Source: Mycoplana dimorpha (GTDB lineage Bacteria; Pseudomonadota; Alphaproteobacteria; Rhizobiales; Rhizobiaceae). Taken from it: a stretch of 64,000 nucleotides of DNA. The notes beneath the pieces were generated by a model. The model was not told where the DNA came from. It ran no database searches and was given only the letters and a program-made list of their open reading frames with translations. The position numbers and the translations under genes are program-made. How positions within the stretch are numbered: the first letter of the stretch is position 1; each line of letters opens with the position of its first letter. Shown here piece after piece: positions 46,989 through 56,717 of the stretch. The stretch is taken from positions 159,097 to 223,096 of the forward strand of contig NZ_PZZZ01000004.1 of NCBI RefSeq assembly GCF_003046475.1, written 5' to 3'.

Positions 46989-47360
46989 TCGCGCCGATAA
47001 TTCGGCTGACTTCCTTACGCTTCGGTTCCTGCCCCATAATGTGCCTTGGCCAAGCGTCCCGCCCCAACTCCCCGCGATCCGATGCCCGAGCGTATCGAGC
47101 CTCGCTCGCCGCCCTCAAACCCGTCCCGCCGCCCGGTGACGATTGGACCTTCGAAGTCAATGTGCGCGCGTGTGCGGGTCGCTCTGCTGCGGTGAAAGAG
47201 GGTGTGGCGGCAGCCTCCGCCATTGCTGGACACAGCCCGATTTTTGGCATCATATCACGACGTCGGACGCTAGCGAATCCATACCCTGGATGCATTCGCA
47301 AAGCCGAAACCGCCAAATATTGACGACAGAGCTTCTGGTGTAACAAGGAGACGCCTTGCG
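46989..47360. other. 372-base region holding only a decayed gene fragment
   Basis: Between aqpZ and the cytochrome c gene. Apart from the DNA ligase remnant at about 47046-47163 I see no intact gene. A ribosome binding site for the cytochrome (AAGGAG) is at its end. Confidence 0.55.
47046..47163 (+). pseudogene. Remnant of an ATP-dependent DNA ligase (LigD-type) amino terminus
   Basis: Two adjacent frames join into a ligase-like beginning: LAKRPAPTPRDPMPERIEP in one frame, then SLAALKPVPPPGDDWTFEV in the next, which resembles the start of rhizobial ATP-dependent DNA ligases (DP-MP-IEP-LA-LK-PP-GD-W-EVKWDGYR). One base shift after the IEP codons breaks it and the catalytic Lys-x-Asp-Gly motif is lost straight after. 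The match is from memory of the family, so moderate confidence. Confidence 0.45.
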
Positions 47361-47684
47361 ATGCATGCAATACGCGCTTTCCAATGTGCCGGTGCCGTTA
47401 CTCTTGCCCTGATGGGCGTCGGCGAGAGCGTCGCGGCCGATGCGGCCCGGGGCCGTGACATCGCGCAACGCTGGTGCAGTGAGTGTCACGTCGTGGCGCC
47501 AGGCCAAAGCCACGGTACCGATGGCGTGCCGACGTTCGCCCAGATCGGTCGATCGGAACGATTTGACGAAGGCAGCCTGTCGGCTTTCCTGGCGGCGCCG
47601 CCCCACTCCCGGATGCCCAACCTGTCGCTCACACGTTCAGAGATCGCCGATCTCGCGGCGTACATCAAGGCAAAACAGCCCTAG
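47361..47684 (+). CDS. Small periplasmic c-type cytochrome
   Basis: 107 residues with a signal peptide (AFQCAGAVTLALMGVGESVAA) and one haem site CSECH, then the distal methionine candidate in PPHSRMPNLSLTRSEIADLAAYI, the class I cytochrome c layout. Electron partner unknown. AAGGAG lies ten bases before the start. Confidence 0.88.
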   Translation: MHAIRAFQCAGAVTLALMGVGESVAADAARGRDIAQRWCSECHVVAPGQSHGTDGVPTFAQIGRSERFDEGSLSAFLAAPPHSRMPNLSLTRSEIADLAAYIKAKQP

Positions 47685-47740
47685 GCGCCGCGACGATCAC
47701 TTCAGAACCCGGCGACCCTGGCCGACGCGTTCCCGCAGTG

Positions 47741-48699
47741 TCAATGCGCCGCGGCGAGACGGACCTTGTGACCCGGCGCGAACTCGACCAGTTCCGACGG
47801 CGCCGGTCGGACGAAAACGTCCGGCGCCACGCTGCCGTCGGCCACGAATGCCCGTCCGTCCAGCATCGGCAGGTCGGCGGACCGCTCCGATCTTTCGCTG
47901 CGCCGTAAGGCCACGTCCGGATCGGGAATGGCCGCAATCAGCCGGCGCGTGTAGGGGTGGGCCGGGGTTTCGAAGATCTGCCGCCAGCCCCCCTCCTCCA
48001 CCACCTGGCCGGCGAACATGACGAGCACCCGGTCGCTCATGTGCTCCACCACGCTCAGGTCGTGGCTGATCATCAGATAGGACAGGCCGCGCTTTTCCTG
48101 CAGGTCCAGGAGAAGGTTGATGATCTGGGCCCGGATGGAGACGTCCAGCGCCGAGACCGGCTCGTCCAGAACGACGATCTCGGGCTCAAGGATCAGCGCC
48201 CGGGCGATGCCGATGCGCTGGCGCTGGCCGCCTGAAAACTCATGCGGATACCGGTCGGCCTGTTCTGGGGTGAGGCCGACGTCGGCGAGCATCGCCTCGA
48301 TCCGGTCGGAAATCTCCGAAGCGGATTTGATCCCGTGCAGCCGCAGCGGGGCCGAAAGCGACGTCCTGACCGTCTGGCGCGGGTTCAGCGAGGCATAGGG
48401 GTCCTGGAACACCATCTGCACGGCCCTCGCCCGCTGCATCCGCCCCGGCCCACCGGCCCCGCTGAACGGTTGGCCACGGTACCGGATTGAACCTTCCGTC
48501 GCCTCCTGCAGCCCCAAAATCGACAGCGCTGTGGTCGACTTTCCGCAGCCGGATTCGCCGACGATCGACAGGCATTCGCCCTTTGCCAGATCGAAGCTGA
48601 TGCCGTTGACGGCATAAAGCGTCCGCCTGCCCCCCAGCAGGCCGCCCCCGGCGATGGGAAAACGCACATGCAGGTCATCCACCTGCAGCAGCGGGGCGG

Positions 48700-48703
<4 letters not shown>
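47741..48703 (-). CDS. Dipeptide/oligopeptide ABC transporter ATPase (DppF-type)
   Basis: 320 residues: Walker [11 protein letters not shown]-loop [15 protein letters not shown], signature [15 protein letters not shown], Walker [13 protein letters not shown], switch MISHDLSVV and the oligopeptide-family carboxy-terminal region ([18 protein letters not shown]). Last gene of the peptide-uptake operon; its ATG overlaps the previous stop by four bases. Confidence 0.92.
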
Positions 48704-49604
<901 letters not shown>

Positions 49605-49608
<4 letters not shown>

Positions 49609-50426
49609 GGGTTGCGCGTCCTCATATGCGGATCGAGGCTGTCGCGCAGACCGTCGCCCAGAAGGTTGAATCCGAGCACCGACAGGAAGATGGCAAGGCC
49701 CGGGAAGACCGCCACCCACGGCGCCATCTGGATCAGCTGCCGCGCATCCGTCAGCATCGACCCCCAGCTCGGGAACGGCGGCTGGATGCCGAGCCCCAGG
49801 AATGACAGGGCAGCCTCGGACAGCACCGCCGAGCCCATGCCGAGCGTCGCCATGACGAGGATCGGCCCCATCATGTTGGGCAGGATCTGCGTGAACATGA
49901 TGCGCAGGTCGCCGTAACCGAGCGTCTGTGCCGCCTGCACGTAGCCCTGCGACTTCAGCGACAGCGTCGAGGAGCGGGCGATGCGGCAGGTCCAGCTCCA
50001 GTTCGTCAGCCCGAGCGCGATCAGAAGCGACGGCAGGCCCGGTCCCAGCACGGCCATGACGGCGAGCGCGAAGATCAGCGAGGGGATCGCCAGCATCACG
50101 TTGGTCAGCCCGTTCACCAGGTCGTCCCACCAGCCGCCCCAATAGCCGGCCGTCATGCCGAGCGTGACGCCGATGATGGAGTTGATGACCTGCGAGACGA
50201 TGCCGACCGTCAGCGAGATCTGGGCGCCATAGAGGATGCGGCTATAGACGTCGCGCCCCTGCCCGTCGGTGCCGAACCAGAACGTCGCGTCGGGGGGCAG
50301 TTCGGAGTTCATCAGGTCGGCGTCGAGCACCGGGTCGAAGGGGGCGATCCACGGGGCAAGAATCCCCGCCAGGATCACCAGCGCCGTCAGGGTGGCGCCG
50401 AGCATGAAGTTGAAGCCGAAACGCAT
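49605..50426 (-). CDS. Peptide ABC transporter permease (DppC-type)
   Basis: 273 residues, amino-terminal span then the DppC signature FWFGTDGQGRDVYSRILYGAQISLTVGIV and the EAA loop around YVQAAQTLGYGDLRIMFTQILPNMMGPILV. Five bases after the DppB-type gene. Confidence 0.92.
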
Positions 50427-50431
50427 CCGCG

Positions 50432-51367
50432 TCACTCCTGCTTGATGCGCGGATCGATCGCGGCATAGATCAGATCGACGGCGGTATTGATGATGAGGAA
50501 CCAAAGCACGATGACCAGGATCGTGCCCTGCACCACCGGGATGTCACGGATTGCCACGCTGTCGACCAGCAGCGAGCCGATGCCGGGCCAGGCGAACAGT
50601 TTTTCGATCACGACGGCCTGCCCGATCAGCGAGCCGAACTGCAGGCCGACGGTCGTGACGATCAGCACCAGCGCATTGCGCGCCACGTGCCAGCGCACGA
50701 CCTTGGCCTCGCTCATCCCCTTGGAATGGGCGGTGCGGATGAAATCGGCGTTGAGCACATCCAGAACCCCGGCCCGCGTCGTCCGTGCCAGCAGCGCCAG
50801 CGGGGTGACGCCAAGCGTCACGGCGGGCAGGATGAGGTTCTGCAGCGATCCGTCGCCGTAGCCGAAGCTCGGCAGCCAGTTCAGTTGCAGCGCGAAGACA
50901 TACATCATCAGCAGCCCGAGCCAGAACTGCGGCATGGAAAGGCCCGACACCGCACCGATCATCGTCACCGTGTCGAGAACGGATCCGGGGCGCAGCGCTG
51001 CGAGAAAGCCGAGCGGCACGCCGACGAGCACGGCAAACACCATGGCGGCGATCGCGAGCTGCAGCGAGGCCCACATGCGGTCGTTGATGAGGTCGATGAC
51101 CGGCTGTCGGGTGCGGAAGCTGGTGCCGAGATCGAACCGGGCCAGATCGGTGACATAGGTCACGAACCGTTCCATCAACGGCTTGTCGAGGCCCAGTTCC
51201 TGGGTCAGGCGGGCCATCATCTGCGGGTCGGCGGCGCGTTTGCCGTCGGCGAAGAGGCTTGCGGCGAAACTGCCGGGCACGACGCTGAAGATGACGAAGA
51301 TCAACAACGCCACCACGATGACCGTCGGCACAATCTGCAGGTTGCGTCGCAGCGCGAAACGAAGCAT
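50432..51367 (-). CDS. Peptide ABC transporter permease (DppB-type)
   Basis: 311 residues: LRRNLQIVPTVIVVALLIFVIFSVVPGS start, ELGLDKPLMERFVTYV and GTSFRTRQPV, and the EAA loop FIRTAHSKGMSEAKVVRWHVARNALVLIVT, the DppB/OppB pattern. The start at 51367 has AGGA eight bases upstream; an ATG at 51391 is less likely. The preceding gap carries a strong hairpin. Confidence 0.92.
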   Translation of the reverse strand: MLRFALRRNLQIVPTVIVVALLIFVIFSVVPGSFAASLFADGKRAADPQMMARLTQELGLDKPLMERFVTYVTDLARFDLGTSFRTRQPVIDLINDRMWASLQLAIAAMVFAVLVGVPLGFLAALRPGSVLDTVTMIGAVSGLSMPQFWLGLLMMYVFALQLNWLPSFGYGDGSLQNLILPAVTLGVTPLALLARTTRAGVLDVLNADFIRTAHSKGMSEAKVVRWHVARNALVLIVTTVGLQFGSLIGQAVVIEKLFAWPGIGSLLVDSVAIRDIPVVQGTILVIVLWFLIINTAVDLIYAAIDPRIKQE

Positions 51368-51417
51368 GAGCGATTCCTGTTGGGTCGCCATCCTGGCGAA
51401 AGACAGCCGTATCCGAT

Positions 51418-51450
51418 CCGGTGGCCGCGGATGTTTCCCGCGGCCACCGG
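51418..51450 (-). promoter_or_regulatory. Strong intercistronic hairpin after the binding-protein gene
   Basis: 13-bp perfect inverted repeat (51418-51430 with 51438-51450) with a 7-base loop, no T run, 14 bases past the binding-protein stop and 51 bases before the first permease start. It likely stabilises the receptor message, as in the aap operon. Confidence 0.6.
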
Positions 51451-51463
51451 CATGACGCTCGTG

Positions 51464-53056
51464 TTACTTGCGCGATGCAGGCGCCGTGTCGTCGATCCAG
51501 ATCTCCTCATAGGGCTGGACCGCCAGTTCATTGGCGTTCGGAACCAACCCGTGGACCCATGGCTGGTAGGCCATGACGGCCTTGTTGTAGTTGAAGAACC
51601 AGACCGGCGCGTCGTCCTGCACGATGTTGTTGGCCTGGCGCAGGAGGTCGTTCTGCTTGGCCGGATCGCGTTCCTGCTGGGCAGCCTCATACAGCTTGTC
51701 GAATTCCGGGTTCGAGTAGCTGGTGTAGTTGCAGGCCGACTGCTGCGTCTTCGAGTAGTAGCAGCGCATCGCATTCAGCGGATCGGGACCGGAGAGGTTC
51801 GACCAGATGAAGGCCTGGAAGTTGTTCGACGTCACCGCGTCGCCCAGCGCCGAGCTTTCGACAGGCTTCGGCTTGACGGTGATGTTGACCTTCTTCAGCA
51901 TCGGCAGGATGGCTTCGACGATCGGCACGCCCCAGCTTTCGTTCGGGCTTGCGGTCACCTCGAACTCGAAGCCGTCGGCATAACCGGCTTCGGCCAGCAG
52001 CGCCTTGGCCTTTTCCGGATTGTAGTCATAGGGCGCCTTGTCCTTGTCGAAGGCGGGCGAGGAGATCGGCAGCCAGCCGGAGGCCGGATAGGCCTTGTTC
52101 TTGACCAGCCGCTCGATGATCAGCGGCGCGTTGATCGCGTGGTTGATCGCCTGGCGGACCCGCTTGTCCTTGAAGGGCTCAAAGGCCGGGTTGAAGCCGA
52201 TATTGCGCGTATAGACCTCGGCGACTTCCAGCAGGTGGTCCTTCAGCGCGTCCTCGCCCTGATAGGCCTGGTACTGGGTCGGCCCGAGAACCGACACGTC
52301 GATTTCCTTGTTGCGGAACGCCACGTCGCGCGCCGCATCCTCGGCCATCAGCACGATGTTGACGCGGTCGAGATAGGGCTTGCCTTCCTCGTAGTACTTG
52401 TCGAACTTCTCGACTACCACCTGCGAGCCCGGCACGTGCTCCCTGAAGACGAAGGGGCCGAGACCGACCGGGTTCTTGGCGAAGGTGGATTCGTCTTCGA
52501 TGTTCGACGGATAGATCGCCGTCGTGTTCTGCATCAGCGGGAAGCCCGGATTGATCGGCCCGGTGAAGGTGATCTCCAGCGTGTGATCGTCGATCTTCTT
52601 CAGGCCACTGATGTCCTCGGCCTTGCCGGCGATGAAGTCCTCCGCTCCCTTGATGTTGGCGACGAAGCTGGCGCCGGGGAAGGCATTCTTCGGACTGGCG
52701 ATGCGCTTGTAGCTGTAGATGATGTCATCGGCCGTCAGCGGCTTGCCGTTATGGAACACGGCGTTCTGGCGCAGGTGATAGGTGTAGGTCGTGCCGTCGT
52801 CCGAGACGTCGGCCGAAGTCGCCAGTTCCAGGACCGGCTTGTTGTCGATCGAATCCCAGCTGTAGAGCGCCCGGTGGATGGCCTGGGTGATGAATTCTTC
52901 CTGGGTGTTCGGGCTCGCCTGGATATCGAGCGTCGCGAAGCTCGATCCGTAGGGCGCGGTGAAGACCAGTGTTCCGCCGTAGCGCTCGCCCTCGGCCAGC
53001 GCCGCGGACGCAACGCCAAGGCTGAGCATGGCGGCAAGTGACAGTCTCTTCAGCAT
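51464..53056 (-). CDS. Peptide ABC transporter substrate-binding protein (SBP family 5)
   Basis: 530 residues with signal peptide MLKRLSLAAMLSLGVASAALA and the family-5 fold: YGGTLVFTAPYGSSFATLDIQ, the TYTYHLRQNAVFHNGKPLTADDIIYSYKRIAS signature and RVRQAINHAINAPLIIERLV. Family 5 receptors bind di- and oligopeptides, nickel or opines; the surrounding peptidases suggest peptides with D-residues, which is inference. No lipobox. Confidence 0.92.
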   Translation of the reverse strand: MLKRLSLAAMLSLGVASAALAEGERYGGTLVFTAPYGSSFATLDIQASPNTQEEFITQAIHRALYSWDSIDNKPVLELATSADVSDDGTTYTYHLRQNAVFHNGKPLTADDIIYSYKRIASPKNAFPGASFVANIKGAEDFIAGKAEDISGLKKIDDHTLEITFTGPINPGFPLMQNTTAIYPSNIEDESTFAKNPVGLGPFVFREHVPGSQVVVEKFDKYYEEGKPYLDRVNIVLMAEDAARDVAFRNKEIDVSVLGPTQYQAYQGEDALKDHLLEVAEVYTRNIGFNPAFEPFKDKRVRQAINHAINAPLIIERLVKNKAYPASGWLPISSPAFDKDKAPYDYNPEKAKALLAEAGYADGFEFEVTASPNESWGVPIVEAILPMLKKVNITVKPKPVESSALGDAVTSNNFQAFIWSNLSGPDPLNAMRCYYSKTQQSACNYTSYSNPEFDKLYEAAQQERDPAKQNDLLRQANNIVQDDAPVWFFNYNKAVMAYQPWVHGLVPNANELAVQPYEEIWIDDTAPASRK

Positions 53057-53126
53057 TCTGTTCTCCCTCGTTGTGCCGATCGCCGTCCGGCTTCGGCATT
53101 ATTCACTTTAGTCATTCCGGCAGGTG

Positions 53127-54755
53127 TCAGCCGCGCGCATCGTGCACGACACGGCCTGCAAGCAGGGTCAGGAGGCAGCGGGTGCCTGACAGGATGGTTT
53201 CCGGCGGCGCGGTCAGCAGGTCGTTGTCGAACACTGCGATGTCCGCCCACTGGCCGGGCACGAGCCGTCCCTTGACCGCTTCCGCCTTCTGCGAATAGGC
53301 GCCGTATTCGGTGAATGCCTGCAGCGCCTCCTCACGGCTCAGCCGCTCGGACGCGTCCATCAGCGTGCCCTTCCCCGTCTGGCGCGTGATCATCGCATAG
53401 AGGTTCGGGAACGGATCCGGCGAGCAGACCGGCGAATCCGAACCGGTCGACGGCCGCAGCCCCATGCGCGCCCACGTGCCGATCGGGTACGACTGCATGC
53501 CGCGCTCCTCCCCGAGCACGGAAATGTAGCTGTCGCCGAAATCGTGGATGAAGGCCATTTGCGGCGCCGGCAGGATACCCGCCGCCTGCATGCGTGCATT
53601 CTGGTCGGGGGTTGAATAGCCGCAATGCTCGACGCGATGGCGGCGATCCGGGTCCGGATTGGCAGCCAGCGCCTTTTCATAGGCGGTGATGAGCTGCTCG
53701 ATCGCCCCGTCGCCGATGGCGTGGCAGGCCATCTGGTAGCCCCGGTCATGGCAGGACTTCACGATGTCCTGGACCTGAGCGTCGGGCAGCATTTGCACGC
53801 CGATGTTGTCGGGTTCGCCCTCGTAGGGGCTCGACATCCAGGCGGTGCGCCCGCCGGCCGACCCGTCGAGGAAGATCTTCACGCCGCCGACCCGCAACAT
53901 GTCGTCACCCGCACCCGAGATCAGGCCGGCGCGCCAGCAGTCCTCGACGATCGAAACGCCCGGATCGCCGAGAAGCGTCAGCCAGACCCGCACGGGCAGC
54001 CGCCCGGCGAGCTTGGCCATCTCGTAGGCCTGGATTTCGGCAAGCCCGGCGATCTGCCCGACGGCGGCATCCATGCAGCTGGTGATCCCGAACGACAGCA
54101 GATACTTCCCTGCCCGCTCGATGCCGGCGATCAGCTCTTCCGTCGTGGCCGGCGGCATGGCGGCCTTCAGGAGGTTCTGGGCATTTTCCGCAAGGAAGCC
54201 GTTGAGCTTGCCGTCGGTCAGGCCGATCACGCCGCCTTCCGGCACCGGCGTCACCTCGGTCACGCCGGCCAGTTCGAGCGCACGGGAATTGGCGATCGCG
54301 ACATGGCCGCAGGCCCGCGTCAGCAGCACCGGATGGTCGGGCACCGCGCTGTCGAGCTCCTCGCGCGTCGGATGCCGGCCGATATCCAGCTTGACCTGAT
54401 CATAGCCGCGGGCCCGGACCCAGCCGCCCTTCGGCGTCTTCGCGGCGCGTTCGGCGAGTTTCTCCATCAGTACGGCGAGGGTCGGCGCGGCGGCCGGCGT
54501 GGCATCGACCCAGCCCATGACGATGCCGGTCGCAATCAGATGCAGATGGTTGTCGATCAGTCCGGGGCTGGCAAAGCGGCCCTCCAGATCGATGGTCTCG
54601 GTCCGCGGCCCCTTCAGGCCCATGATCTCGGCATTCGTCCCGGTTGCGAGAACCTTTCCCTGCCAGACGGCGACCGCGTTGCTGATGCCCTCCTCCCGGC
54701 CGCACCAGATACGGCCATTATGAAGGATAAGATCAGCTTCAATTCCGAATGCCAT
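53127..54755 (-). CDS. YtcJ-type metal-dependent amidohydrolase
   Basis: 542 residues, amidohydrolase-3 family: DLILHNGRIWCG start, metal site LIDNHLHLIATG (HxH), GGWVRARGYDQVKL, FLDGSAGGRTAWMSSPYEGE, ACHAIGDGAIEQLITAYEKA and HRVEHCGYS, all in family order. Relatives act on exocyclic amide bonds, including N-acyl-D-amino acids, but the substrate is not settled. First gene of the transporter operon and divergent from the LysR gene; an operator-like element lies between them. Confidence 0.88.
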   Translation of the reverse strand: MAFGIEADLILHNGRIWCGREEGISNAVAVWQGKVLATGTNAEIMGLKGPRTETIDLEGRFASPGLIDNHLHLIATGIVMGWVDATPAAAPTLAVLMEKLAERAAKTPKGGWVRARGYDQVKLDIGRHPTREELDSAVPDHPVLLTRACGHVAIANSRALELAGVTEVTPVPEGGVIGLTDGKLNGFLAENAQNLLKAAMPPATTEELIAGIERAGKYLLSFGITSCMDAAVGQIAGLAEIQAYEMAKLAGRLPVRVWLTLLGDPGVSIVEDCWRAGLISGAGDDMLRVGGVKIFLDGSAGGRTAWMSSPYEGEPDNIGVQMLPDAQVQDIVKSCHDRGYQMACHAIGDGAIEQLITAYEKALAANPDPDRRHRVEHCGYSTPDQNARMQAAGILPAPQMAFIHDFGDSYISVLGEERGMQSYPIGTWARMGLRPSTGSDSPVCSPDPFPNLYAMITRQTGKGTLMDASERLSREEALQAFTEYGAYSQKAEAVKGRLVPGQWADIAVFDNDLLTAPPETILSGTRCLLTLLAGRVVHDARG

Positions 54756-54834
54756 TCACAACTCCCCCTGTCGGCACCGGACGACCAGCGCCAATTTCCT
54801 CCAGCTGCAACGTGTGATTTTGCAGCAGCCTTGG

Positions 54835-54871
54835 CCAATTCGCTTTTGGCAAAATCCCATGCGAAATTGGC
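54835..54871. promoter_or_regulatory. Candidate LysR operator between amidohydrolase and LysR genes
   Basis: 37-base element starting CCAATTC, containing a near-palindrome TTTTGGCAAAA and a TGC-N7-GCA dyad that fits the T-N11-A LysR box, and framed by CCAATTCGC / GCGAAATTGG arms. 28 of 37 positions match the element at 58765. Lies 80 bases before the amidohydrolase start and 68 bases before the LysR start. Confidence 0.6.
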
Positions 54872-54938
54872 ATACTCATTTTGAAAGAAACACTTATGAT
54901 CCCCGGTCACAGGCGAACAGCGAGGGGAGAGCGGGAAA

Positions 54939-55880
54939 ATGGAAATCAAGTGGCTGGAGGATTTCGTCACGCTTGCCGACACATCCAGCTTCTCGCGCGC
55001 CGCCGAACTGCGCAACGTGACGCAACCGGCCTTCAGCCGTCGAATCAAGCAGCTCGAGGGCTGGCTGGGCGCCACCCTGATCAGTCGCGCCACCATGCCG
55101 GCCGAACTGACGCCGGCCGGGCGGAACTTCCTGCCCGTCGCCGAGGAAGCGATCCGGACGTTCTATGCGGCCAGGGAAGCGCTGCGCCCCCCGCACGAAC
55201 CCGGCCTGATCCGCTTTGCCGCGCTCCACACACTGACGGTGACGTTCTTCCCGCGCTGGCTGAAGGGGCTCGAGAAGGCCGGCGGGCTCTTCAGTACCTC
55301 GTTGATCCCCGACCGCGGCGGCATCGAGGCCAATCTGGACGCCCTCGTCGACGACGAAGCGGATTTCTTTCTTACCTATGCCCATCCGGAAGTGCCGTTC
55401 CACCTGGATCGCGGCAAGTTCCAATCGCTCACCGTCGCCCACGACCGGCTGGTCCCGCTGGTGGCGGCCGAAGTCGAGATCGCCGGCAGCACGCAAGCGG
55501 GCCGCAACCTGCTGGATCGGGCCGTCGCACAGCCGCGCCTGGCGATTCCCTATCTCAGCTACGGGTTCAATTCCTTCTTCGGCGTGGCCCTGGCGCGGCT
55601 CTTGCTGCGCCGGCCGCCCTTCCGCCGACGCACGACGCACGAGGCGACGATCAGCGCCGGCCTGATGAACCTGGCGCTGACCGGCGCCGGGGTATGCTGG
55701 CTGCCGGAAAGCCTGGCGCGCGAACAGGTGGAGGCCGGGCGTCTCGTGCCCGCCTCCGCAGATGACGGCTGGAATCTCGACCTCGAAATCCGCCTCTACC
55801 GCCATGCCGGCAGTCGCAACCGCAAGGTCGAGGACCTGTGGCGTACGGCCCGGCAAATGCTGGAATTCGAAGTAGCCTGA
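54939..55880 (+). CDS. LysR-family transcriptional regulator
   Basis: 313 residues: winged HTH MEIKWLEDFVTLADTSSFSRAAELRNVTQPAFSRRIKQLEGWLG, then a periplasmic-binding-like effector domain. GAGGGGAG lies upstream. It is divergent from the amidohydrolase/ABC operon and convergent with the M55 gene, and is the obvious candidate to act on the two similar operator-like elements. The inducing molecule is unknown. Confidence 0.92.
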   Translation: MEIKWLEDFVTLADTSSFSRAAELRNVTQPAFSRRIKQLEGWLGATLISRATMPAELTPAGRNFLPVAEEAIRTFYAAREALRPPHEPGLIRFAALHTLTVTFFPRWLKGLEKAGGLFSTSLIPDRGGIEANLDALVDDEADFFLTYAHPEVPFHLDRGKFQSLTVAHDRLVPLVAAEVEIAGSTQAGRNLLDRAVAQPRLAIPYLSYGFNSFFGVALARLLLRRPPFRRRTTHEATISAGLMNLALTGAGVCWLPESLAREQVEAGRLVPASADDGWNLDLEIRLYRHAGSRNRKVEDLWRTARQMLEFEVA

Positions 55881-55916
55881 AGGCGAACGCGCGCGTGGAG
55901 TGCCCGAACCCGAACC

Positions 55917-56717
55917 CTACGCCTTCATGAACACGAGCGCCCGCAGGATTTCCGCGAAGTCGGCATTGGCGAAGGCCACGGCACGGGGCCCATGCGCCCT
56001 GGCGCCTGGATACCAGCCAGCCCGGTAGGCATCGGTCGGATTGTTGAACTCGATCACCACCTCGTAGCGCTCGGCCCGCGCGGGAAGCGCCCGGGTGAAG
56101 TCGCCCGACAGCGCCGCCGCCACGCCTTCGCGGATCAGCCGGCGCGACCAGGCGGGCGAGATCGATGTCGAGGCACGGCCCCTGCCGTCCAGCGTCTCGA
56201 CCGTGGCCAGCCCCCGCACCGCCTCCCGAGCCTCCGCGCAGATGCCGGCATCGCCGGACAGGAAGACGGATGGCACGCCATAGCCCGCCGCACACAGCGC
56301 GTTGATCGTGAACTCCGAGGCCACCTCCCCGTTCAGAAGCAGACGCGAAATGCGCAGGTTGTTGGTGTGGGCGAGCGGATTGACTTCGCTGCCTGCCTTG
56401 GAATGGTAGCCGGTATAGATCGCCGCGGCGAACCCGGCATCGAGCCCGAACATCATCCCGTCGGGATGGCCGGACCAGCCCCGGACGATCCGGACATAGT
56501 CCGGCAGCCGCTCGAGGATCAGGTTGCGGCCGCTGTCGTGGGCGTCCTTGATCACCACCTCGGTCGCGCCGGCGGCGCGCGCGCCTTCGCAGGCGGCGAC
56601 CACCTCCGCGGTCATCAACGCCCGGAACTCGGCCCAGTCGGAATGCGTGCGTTCGGCCTCGTCCCAATGGGCGATGCCTGCCGTGCCTTCGATGTCGGCG
56701 GAGATGAAGACTTTCAT
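55917..56717 (-). CDS. M55-family D-aminopeptidase (DppA-type)
   Basis: 266 residues of the zinc peptidase family of Bacillus DppA, which cleaves D-Ala from short peptides. Metal/active residues are in place: ISADIEG (Asp8, Glu10), KDAHDSG (His60), GYHSKAG (His105) and NGEVASEFTINA (Glu). Overlaps the P1 peptidase gene by four bases. Cytoplasmic. Confidence 0.92.
   Translation of the reverse strand: MKVFISADIEGTAGIAHWDEAERTHSDWAEFRALMTAEVVAACEGARAAGATEVVIKDAHDSGRNLILERLPDYVRIVRGWSGHPDGMMFGLDAGFAAAIYTGYHSKAGSEVNPLAHTNNLRISRLLLNGEVASEFTINALCAAGYGVPSVFLSGDAGICAEAREAVRGLATVETLDGRGRASTSISPAWSRRLIREGVAAALSGDFTRALPARAERYEVVIEFNNPTDAYRAGWYPGARAHGPRAVAFANADFAEILRALVFMKA

Noticed and set aside
50687..53041. 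About 780-codon plus-strand frame opposite the peptide permease and receptor.
   Set aside because: Shadow frame; the opposite-strand genes are unambiguous ABC transporter genes.
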